From the NCBI GenBank assembly GCA_016219595.1, contig JACRLY010000012.1, positions 1 to 46,918 on the forward strand: a stretch of 46,918 nt of DNA, read 5' to 3'. Within the stretch, counting starts at the first letter, position 1. Each line of letters opens with the position of its first letter. A program made the position numbers and the translations under genes. Under the pieces are notes generated by a model. The model was given only the letters and a program-made list of their open reading frames with translations. It ran no database searches and was not told the DNA's origin. This DNA is from Ignavibacteriota bacterium (GTDB lineage Bacteria; Bacteroidota; Ignavibacteria; Kapaibacteriales; UBA2268). Below, piece by piece: positions 41,317 through 46,918 of the stretch.

Positions 41317-43998
41317 TTATCTATCCACCATCACCTTAAGATAAATTGTTCTTGTTCCATGATTAATTTTTATAAAGTATATTCCAGATTCCACAACTGA
41401 ACAATCCCATACAAGCCAGCCGCTGTATAGATTTTGCCTGTCAATTCTTATTTTCTCCCTGCCTTCTATCTTTTCGCCGTAGATATTGAAAACAACAATT
41501 TCATCTTTATCAATATCTAAGCTCATATCCCAATAAATAAGTGTTTTAACATAATTCTTTGCTGGCATCGGGAAAGGAGGATATGCATAGAGGTAATTTT
41601 GTACCTCAATTTCTACATCAATTACGGCTGTAGTTGTATCAATCCCTTCACCGCTTAGATATGTTACATTGTCAATATCATCTGCATTTGAATAAAAAAC
41701 AATACTATCTATGTATACTTTTACTTCATTTGGTTTGAAATATACATTAAATTCAAAATATTCTCTGGGTTTGATTAATAAAGGATTAAGTGAATCAATT
41801 AAAGGCAAATCTATTGTAAATGCAGTATCAATAGGAATTGAATATCCCTTTATTGTCAAATCAACATACGATGATAAATTCTCAATTTTTAATTTTGCAT
41901 TAATTGTATCTTTACTCTTTATATCACGTTTGCCAAATTCATAATCTACTACTGAAATAATCGGTTTGGGTTTATCCATATCGCTAATCTTAATCCAGTA
42001 AATATTATTGGGGTGAATATCATCAGAGTAACGTGCAAAAAAAGTATCGCCATATTTATTACATATTTCGATGATTTTACCATTATATGGGAAATTAACA
42101 TATCTCCATTTACTCTTATCATAAATATCTTTTGTAAAGAAAAGAGTATCCTGAATTGCTATGTAAAAATAATTACTGTCCCTGAATATACCATTATAAA
42201 TACGTTTTTCATAACCCAATGCAGTAACTTTATAAGTATAAATTTTATTGAAAGTTTTTGTTTCAAAATCAAGAATTTCAATGGTTACAAAAGAATCCGA
42301 TTCATTATACAAGAACATAGCCAGAGCCGGCTTATCATCAATTGTTATTTCTTTATAGTACAACATACTGTCTACATTGGGATATTTCATGATAACTTCC
42401 CAATTCAAACCTTTGTCGGATGTATATCTGAATTCCCTTGTTGTATCAATGAAATTGATGCAATGAATTATAAATGAATTTGTATCTTTGGAATAAATAT
42501 AATTTATAACATAGTTTGAATCCCGATACTCGCTTATTAAATCAAAATCTTCATTATATGTTATAATTTTATTATATGCCCATTTATTATACTTATTGAA
42601 TAAAAAAGTATTACTTGCTAAAATAAAATTGTCTCCTCTTTTGAATAAATTAGGTGCATTTGGAAATAGTGGATATGGAACAAGCCCATAATAAATATTA
42701 TGCTCCGGTAATTGTTTATAAGTGAAAGTTCTTCCATAATTTTTGCTTATCATTAACATACTTTTTGTGCCTTTGTCATATCCGGCAATCATATAAAGTG
42801 TTTTTGACACATCATCAAAATATTTAAATTCTATATTAAAATAATCCTTATGATTTGGATTTATATTAATATCAATTGTTGGCTGTAAAGTCAATCCATT
42901 ATTTTTTGTTAGATAGATTTCGTTATAATATGTTCCATCATAAAATCCGTCATAAAACAAATATGTTGAGTCATTTATTCTATCAGGCAGATTACTATAT
43001 TTACCTCCTGAAAAATCTGAAATAAAAGTCGTTTCATTATTATCCAGATTTATAATGATTATTAATTTAGCATCGCCAATAAAAATATATTTATTCCTAT
43101 TTATTATGAAATCTTTCGGTCTTATCATTGATGTAACATAATTATAATCAAATTTGGTTAATAAGGCTGAAGAGTCTTTATTGATGACTTTATGTAAATA
43201 TGAAATGAAATTTTCATGGAAGATATTATAAATAAGAGGATAAAATGCCTTATAGACATTGCCTCCAATAAATTTATAAAAATCAACATTTTTATATACC
43301 ATTTCTGCAGTAGAAAAATCCTCCGTTCTATATATATCACTATCTATTTGAGCATAAAAATAATTTGAATCAATTTCTATTTCGTATCTACCGGATAGTG
43401 AGGAATCAGGTGTAAATTTTGAAAAGTTAACTGTGTCAATTAATGATAAATTCAAGTCAAATCTTAAAAATCTTGATGAATCTATAGCTGCAATAATGTA
43501 ATTATTAAAATAAGCAATTGATTTTTTGTAACCATGATTGTAATAATTACCCAATGGTTTCGAGAGTAAAGGAAATTTATTTTTAATATGATAATCATTT
43601 GATATAATAAATAGTGTACTGTCCGACCTGAGAAAATATCCTACAGGATATGATACAACAGCAAATACCGAATCATTTAAATCAGCTTTCAATTTCCATG
43701 TTTTACCATTATCTATTGATGTACTAATCTGACCCATATCACTGAAAGCCAGCATTTGAGAATCAATAAAAAATAATTTTACCATTTTTCCTTTATCGAA
43801 AACCCTCTTTTGTTCCCATGTTTCGGCATTATCATAGCTGATTAGCATTGAGCCTAAGTCTCCTAAAACAGCTATAGTATCACCCTTTGACTCGATACTA
43901 TTAAAGTTAATATTAATAGGAGTAAATTCGAATTTTTGAGAGAATAATAAGCAACTATGAAATAGAAACAGAATATAGAATAATAATATTTTTTTCAT
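41317..43998 (-). CDS. Large BNR/YCF48-type surface protein with anchor domain and divergent T9SS tail
   Basis: The 893-residue protein has a signal peptide (KKILLFYILFLFHSCLLFS). It then has sialidase-like repeats spread to about residue 690 (LISYDNAETWEQKRV, ISTSIDNGKTWKLKA, TSDKGLNWEVIMKY). A choice-of-anchor D domain follows (about 695-790: IISVVDYEFGKRDIKSKDTI, FNVYFKPNEVKVYIDSI). A T9SS-type C-terminal domain ends it (AYPPFPMPAKNYVKTLIYW to YFIKINHGTRTIYLKVMV). The sorting domain lacks the usual P-N-P motif and has P-P-F-P-M-P instead. It is the same general plan as the gene at 12.5-16.1 kb. Likely surface-exposed; ligand unknown. Confidence 0.8.
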   Translation of the reverse strand: MKKILLFYILFLFHSCLLFSQKFEFTPININFNSIESKGDTIAVLGDLGSMLISYDNAETWEQKRVFDKGKMVKLFFIDSQMLAFSDMGQISTSIDNGKTWKLKADLNDSVFAVVSYPVGYFLRSDSTLFIISNDYHIKNKFPLLSKPLGNYYNHGYKKSIAYFNNYIIAAIDSSRFLRFDLNLSLIDTVNFSKFTPDSSLSGRYEIEIDSNYFYAQIDSDIYRTEDFSTAEMVYKNVDFYKFIGGNVYKAFYPLIYNIFHENFISYLHKVINKDSSALLTKFDYNYVTSMIRPKDFIINRNKYIFIGDAKLIIIINLDNNETTFISDFSGGKYSNLPDRINDSTYLFYDGFYDGTYYNEIYLTKNNGLTLQPTIDININPNHKDYFNIEFKYFDDVSKTLYMIAGYDKGTKSMLMISKNYGRTFTYKQLPEHNIYYGLVPYPLFPNAPNLFKRGDNFILASNTFLFNKYNKWAYNKIITYNEDFDLISEYRDSNYVINYIYSKDTNSFIIHCINFIDTTREFRYTSDKGLNWEVIMKYPNVDSMLYYKEITIDDKPALAMFLYNESDSFVTIEILDFETKTFNKIYTYKVTALGYEKRIYNGIFRDSNYFYIAIQDTLFFTKDIYDKSKWRYVNFPYNGKIIEICNKYGDTFFARYSDDIHPNNIYWIKISDMDKPKPIISVVDYEFGKRDIKSKDTINAKLKIENLSSYVDLTIKGYSIPIDTAFTIDLPLIDSLNPLLIKPREYFEFNVYFKPNEVKVYIDSIVFYSNADDIDNVTYLSGEGIDTTTAVIDVEIEVQNYLYAYPPFPMPAKNYVKTLIYWDMSLDIDKDEIVVFNIYGEKIEGREKIRIDRQNLYSGWLVWDCSVVESGIYFIKINHGTRTIYLKVMVDR

Positions 43999-44017
43999 AA
44001 TTTCACCATTAATATTT

Positions 44018-44054
44018 GAGGCTGTTCAAATTAAATATTAATAAGAACAGCCTC
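44018..44054 (-). terminator. Hairpin downstream of the cysteine-rich gene, possible terminator
   Basis: GAGGCTGTTC (44018-44027) and GAACAGCCTC (44045-44054) form a perfect 10-base stem with a 17-base loop, 12 bases after the gene's stop. The following minus-strand bases are only weakly T-rich, so it could instead stabilise the 3' end of the message. Confidence 0.55.
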
Positions 44055-44066
44055 TGATTTAAAAAA

Positions 44067-44675
44067 TTACCATGTACAAGGTGTCCATAAATTAAAACAT
44101 TCACTTGTTTCCCCATTACGAGGTTGTTGAACCTGTGAATATTGAGTATCCCCACAAAAATCTTCTACACAGGACGGACTTGGTCCATATACTTTTGTTG
44201 CAATCCACTTTTGCTGCAATGTGTCCCAACAAAATAACCATAATTCGTAACAATAACAATTTGTTAAATTACATGGTACAAAATCTATTATGCCATTATG
44301 GTTATGCATTTCCCAGCACTTTTCATAAATATAATCAACGTATATCCCTCCTTGGCCACATGGAGGAATACTCGAACATAAATTCTGGAAAAAAGCCGGT
44401 GTATAAACCTGTCCATAAATGTATTGCATTATTTGGTCAGGTGTCCAGGCTTGCGAGCAATTTGGATTCAATGGCGCGTAACCAAATACTCTTATACTCG
44501 AATACTCGCTTGGACTCGGCGTACAGTTATAGCAAATATGAACACTATAATCACAACCATTTATACTCATTTGCACAAAGGTTTCTGCATAACCTGATGG
44601 GCATTCATTTGAATAAACATTTGCGGTAAAACTTAGCATAAATAAAGTTACAATTAAAATAAAATACTTTTTCAT
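44067..44675 (-). CDS. Secreted cysteine-rich protein of unknown family
   Basis: I do not recognise this 202-residue protein. A signal peptide (KKYFILIVTLFMLSFTANVYS) precedes a mature chain of about 180 residues with 16 cysteines. They include HICYNC, CNLTNCYCYELWLFC and a terminal CFNLWTPCTW. The even number and periplasmic location suggest up to eight disulfides. It has many aromatic residues and no T9SS tail. The ATG follows a strong GGAGG site. The upstream leader holds a perfect 9-base inverted repeat (44730-44763). It borders the broken end of the lolD-like gene. Confidence 0.72.
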   Translation of the reverse strand: MKKYFILIVTLFMLSFTANVYSNECPSGYAETFVQMSINGCDYSVHICYNCTPSPSEYSSIRVFGYAPLNPNCSQAWTPDQIMQYIYGQVYTPAFFQNLCSSIPPCGQGGIYVDYIYEKCWEMHNHNGIIDFVPCNLTNCYCYELWLFCWDTLQQKWIATKVYGPSPSCVEDFCGDTQYSQVQQPRNGETSECFNLWTPCTW

Positions 44676-44729
44676 ATATCCTCCGAATAAATTTGCTTTT
44701 CATAATAAAAAGCATATTTTTGAGTAAGT

Positions 44730-44763
44730 CTGTTTGAACTTCAGTTAACTATTATTCAAACAG
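44730..44763. repeat. Perfect 9-base inverted repeat in the leader of the cysteine-rich gene
   Basis: CTGTTTGAA (44730-44738) and TTCAAACAG (44755-44763) are exact complements 16 bases apart, 55 bases or more upstream of the gene's ATG. It could be an operator or an RNA hairpin. Confidence 0.5.
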
Positions 44764-44821
44764 GTCCCGGGCTAACGGGTGTAACAGCTCGTTAGTCCTT
44801 TAATTTAATTAGCCACAACGA

Positions 44822-44872
44822 TTAATTCGTATCGATAAGCTCCTGTTTAGCAGGATTGATTTTGATTTGCAT
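44822..44872 (-). CDS. Possible 16-residue peptide (MQIKINPAKQELIDTN)
   Basis: A GGAGG site three bases before the ATG precedes a 16-codon frame ending in TAA. It resembles the GGAGG-ATAT-ATG arrangement of the cysteine-rich gene 150 bases downstream. It could be a leader peptide, a small secreted factor precursor or the start of a truncated gene. A second ATG in the ribosome binding site region gives an 11-codon frame, so the reading is not certain. Confidence 0.3.
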   Translation of the reverse strand: MQIKINPAKQELIDTN

Positions 44873-45032
44873 ATACCTCCATTGTTAGTTTATAAATCAG
44901 TTATTTATAAAAAATAAATGAATCACTTCAATGAACTTGTTCGGGAATAAGCAAACACTATGGCTCTCATATAGGTTTGTTCTTTATCGGACTACACTCC
45001 CTGTATATTAAATAAATCAGCCATACCTTATT

Positions 45033-45620
45033 TTATTTGCTGAATTTATTTATATGGATTTTACACCATGTTTTTATTTGTTTTTGACGTTTACAATTCC
45101 AACATAATAAATTAAAATTTAATAATGCCCTTGCTATGGCTACTCTCTGCTGTTCACCACCGGATAATTCCGATGGTTTATGATTATGCCTCTCGATGAC
45201 ACCAACTTGTGTCAGCAATTCTTTTGCTTGAGTTTCAGCATAAGAGAAAGATTTGCCACTTATTAAAGCAGGCATCATCACATTTTCCAAAGATGTAAAC
45301 TCGGGGAGTAAATGATGGAACTGGAACACGAATCCTATATGTTCATTTCTCAATTTTGAGAGCTGGCTCTCCGATAATTTCGAATATATATAAGAGCTTC
45401 CGTTTAAATTTAATTTAATATCACCGGAATCGGGATTGTCTAAGGAACCAAGCAAATGGAGAAGGGTACTTTTGCCGACACCGGAAGGTCCCATCAATGC
45501 AGTAAATTCGCCTTTTTTCAATTCGAGTGATACATCCTTCAACACAGGTAATTCCTTACCGGTTGACTTCGTATATGTTTTTTTTAAATTATCGGCTTTT
45601 AATATCAAATCCGAATTCAT
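45033..45620 (-). pseudogene. LolD-like ABC transporter ATPase, truncated
   Basis: The first 168 residues are a normal LolD/MacB-type ATPase: Walker A ALMGPSGVGKSTLLHLLGS, Q loop VFQFHHLLPEFTSLENVM and signature LSGGEQQRVAIARAL. After RALLN, where Walker B (ADEPTGNLD) should follow, the sequence changes to unrelated FNLLCWNCKRQKQIKTW and ends at 195 residues; LolD has about 225. Walker B, the catalytic glutamate and the switch histidine are missing, so it cannot hydrolyse ATP. The break lies near 45117. The missing end is not elsewhere in the window, which points to a rearrangement or insertion boundary. LolD normally powers lipoprotein release by LolCE. Confidence 0.8.
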
Positions 45621-45640
45621 AATCCCTATTATAAAAATGC

Positions 45641-45664
45641 AGGGGCATAAGATTATATGCCCCT
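45641..45664 (-). terminator. Hairpin after the PorE-like gene
   Basis: AGGGGCATA (45641-45649) and TATGCCCCT (45656-45664) pair perfectly around 6 bases, 25 bases after the stop of the OmpA gene. On the minus strand it is followed by GCATTTTTATAAT. Similar GTAGGGGC palindromes are common dispersed repeats, so it may be both. Confidence 0.65.
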
Positions 45665-45688
45665 ACAATATATATTTCAAATAAAAAA

Positions 45689-46918
45689 TTATTTCAAAAT
45701 TCTCATTGCAACGCGGCGGTTCATTGCCCTTGCCTCGTCAGTTGTTTCTTTTTTGAGAGGCTGTTTTTTACCAAAGCCGGCTGTTTTTATCCTATTGGCT
45801 TCTATTCCTGCATTAACGATATAGCTTTTAACTGAATTTGCCCTGTCCTGGGATAGCTTATTATTATAATCATCCGAACCGACGTCATCAGTATGTCCTT
45901 CTATTTGTATTTTAATTTCAGGATTATTCCTCAAAAATTCAATCACTCTTTCTAATTCGGGAATTGATTCATCTTTCAAATCGGTTTTGTCGAAATCGAA
46001 GAATACCAATAGTCTTGTATTGCCGCTTTCAAGCGGGGAAAGATAAATATTTTTTGTTTCTTCATGACCGGTTTCAGTAGGTAACACTTCGTACTTATCA
46101 CTGTAAAACAAATACCCGTCCCTCTGCGATGTAATAGAATATGTTTTTCCTGGTTGAAGGACAACATAATAATTACCTGTTACATCATCGCTTCTCAAAT
46201 CGGCAACCTTTTTTCCTGAACGAAGGTCAGTTACCGTAATTTTACTTCCCAACGGCTGGTTAGTCATGGCATCTTCAACAGTTCCCGAAACTAACACAAC
46301 AGCTTCAGAAGCATAAGGATTAGGAACAGCCATATATATATCAAGTCCGCCCGAACCACCGGAACGGTCAGAGGAGAAATATGCTATATCTGAATTTGCC
46401 TTGGAAACATAGAAAAATTCATCTGATGATGAATTAATCGGTTCCCCGGCATTAACCGGCGATGAGAAACTGCTTCCCTGGAATTTGGATACATAAATAT
46501 CAAATCCGCCTTTTCCTCCGTCTTTGTTGCTTGAATAAGTCATCGATTTATTATCGGCGCCGATGACAGGAGCCATTTCATCTGAAGGCGTATTCACGGG
46601 ACTTCCTATATTAACGGCTTTTGACCAACCGTCGCGTGTACCAGTAGACATGTATATATCAGCACCGCCTTTTCCACCGGAACGGTCACTTGCAAAATAT
46701 AATGTATTTCCGTCACTGGATAATGTTGGCTGGGAATCCCAATCGGAAGAGTTAACATTTGTACCAAGGTTCTGAACATCAGTCCATTCACCGTTAACTC
46801 TTCTTGCACTGTATAAATCAGTTCTTCCCAAACCCTCCTTACCGGCTTCATAAGCGGCAAATACCATAAATTGACCATCAGGTGTAACAGCCACCGAACC
46901 AATTTGTTCACCGTCATT
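45689..46918 (-). CDS. PorE-like OmpA protein (WD40-like, regulatory-like domain, OmpA), 5' end beyond window
   Basis: The frame is open to the right edge, so the N-terminus is missing. The visible 409 residues have PD40/WD40-like blades (DSQPTLSSDGNTLYFASDRS and similar FSSDRSGGSGGLDIY repeats). A carboxypeptidase-regulatory-like beta-sandwich follows (VSGTVEDAMTNQPLGSKITV to NYYVVLQPGKTYSI). A C-terminal OmpA domain has IQIEGHTDDVGSDDYN and NRRVAMRIL. This order matches PorE of the type IX secretion system, which ties the machine to peptidoglycan. The presence of several T9SS cargoes in the window supports that reading. Other OmpA proteins of FCB bacteria share this plan, so PorE is probable, not proven. 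Confidence 0.75.
   Translation of the reverse strand, partial: NDGEQIGSVAVTPDGQFMVFAAYEAGKEGLGRTDLYSARRVNGEWTDVQNLGTNVNSSDWDSQPTLSSDGNTLYFASDRSGGKGGADIYMSTGTRDGWSKAVNIGSPVNTPSDEMAPVIGADNKSMTYSSNKDGGKGGFDIYVSKFQGSSFSSPVNAGEPINSSSDEFFYVSKANSDIAYFSSDRSGGSGGLDIYMAVPNPYASEAVVLVSGTVEDAMTNQPLGSKITVTDLRSGKKVADLRSDDVTGNYYVVLQPGKTYSITSQRDGYLFYSDKYEVLPTETGHEETKNIYLSPLESGNTRLLVFFDFDKTDLKDESIPELERVIEFLRNNPEIKIQIEGHTDDVGSDDYNNKLSQDRANSVKSYIVNAGIEANRIKTAGFGKKQPLKKETTDEARAMNRRVAMRILK

Larger units (their letters stand above)
44676..45032. other. Structured intergenic region between the cysteine-rich gene and the lolD fragment
   Basis: Over 350 bases without a normal gene. It holds a 9-base inverted repeat (44730-44738 with 44755-44763) and a second hairpin (CTAACG and CGTTAG arms within about 44772-44795). 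A 16-codon frame with a strong ribosome binding site lies at 44822-44872. The 44940-45020 part is unassigned. I could not match it to a tRNA, riboswitch or intron. Confidence 0.45.

Noticed and set aside
42013..42477. Plus-strand open frame of 154 codons
   Set aside because: It lies antisense to the 893-residue T9SS cargo and its composition is a mirror of that gene.
44105..44629. Plus-strand open frame of 174 codons
   Set aside because: It is antisense to the cysteine-rich gene, which has a signal peptide and a GGAGG site. The plus-strand frame has neither.
44768..44800. CCCGGGCTAACGGG...CGTTAG segment considered as a tRNA or intron domain
   Set aside because: No cloverleaf, anticodon arm, T-loop sequence or group II domain V could be drawn.

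Overview
The window looks like a chromosomal segment from an AT-rich Gram-negative member of the FCB group (Bacteroidota/Chlorobiota side, in the style of Ignavibacteria or Kapabacteria). Three things point there. Several secreted proteins end in type IX secretion (T9SS) C-terminal sorting domains. A PorE-like OmpA protein lies at the right edge. Several upstream regions carry the Bacteroidota-type promoter TTTG-N19/20-TAnnTTTG, with secG the cleanest. No rRNA, tRNA or CRISPR array was found.

Layout. 0-3.6 kb: two envelope glycosyltransferase genes, a STAS protein, an isolated nuoC, a MNT/HEPN toxin-antitoxin pair and a small antitoxin-like gene. 3.7-9.8 kb: plus-strand block hflX, a small coupled gene, mfd and umuC (ribosome rescue, transcription-coupled repair, translesion synthesis), largely with TTG starts. 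9.8-10.5 kb: a second MNT/HEPN pair whose HEPN gene carries an early nonsense codon. 10.6-16.1 kb: an outer-membrane barrel/OmpA gene split by a frameshift, behind a 1199-residue T9SS cargo. 16.3-19.0 kb: lysC and an LptF/LptG permease, convergent and overlapping. 19.0-20.4 kb: VapBC-like and HigBA modules, each with a candidate palindromic operator. 20.5-23.1 kb: an ECF sigma factor translationally coupled to a membrane protein that resembles an anti-sigma factor at its N-terminus but ends in a T9SS sorting domain. 23.2-25.6 kb: TraB/GumN lipoprotein, single-domain response regulator, holA.

25.6-26.4 kb is a gene-free mosaic of dispersed intergenic repeats. 26.4-29.6 kb is a compact three-gene restriction-modification operon: DNA methyltransferase, PD-(D/E)xK-like protein and MORC/MutL-like GHKL ATPase, with its own promoter and terminator. 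29.8-31.9 kb: thiamine pyrophosphokinase-like protein, esterase-like hydrolase and a RelBE pair. 32.0-37.1 kb: an orphan IS630-type helix-turn-helix gene, a decayed T9SS tail, a YCF48-like lipoprotein, a LamG protein and a minimal T9SS cargo that shares an N-terminal module with the LamG protein. 37.2-41.2 kb: an unknown membrane protein, an MqnA-like protein, an AmpG-like transporter and secG. 41.3-46.9 kb: a large T9SS cargo, a cysteine-rich secreted protein, a LolD-like ABC ATPase that has lost its C-terminal third, and the PorE-like protein.

Overall this is housekeeping DNA interleaved with accessory defence and stress modules (five toxin-antitoxin loci and one R-M operon) and cell-surface genes, with several visible decay events. 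The best candidate for an unusual system is the GHKL-ATPase R-M operon. The sigma factor paired with a T9SS-tailed membrane partner comes next.
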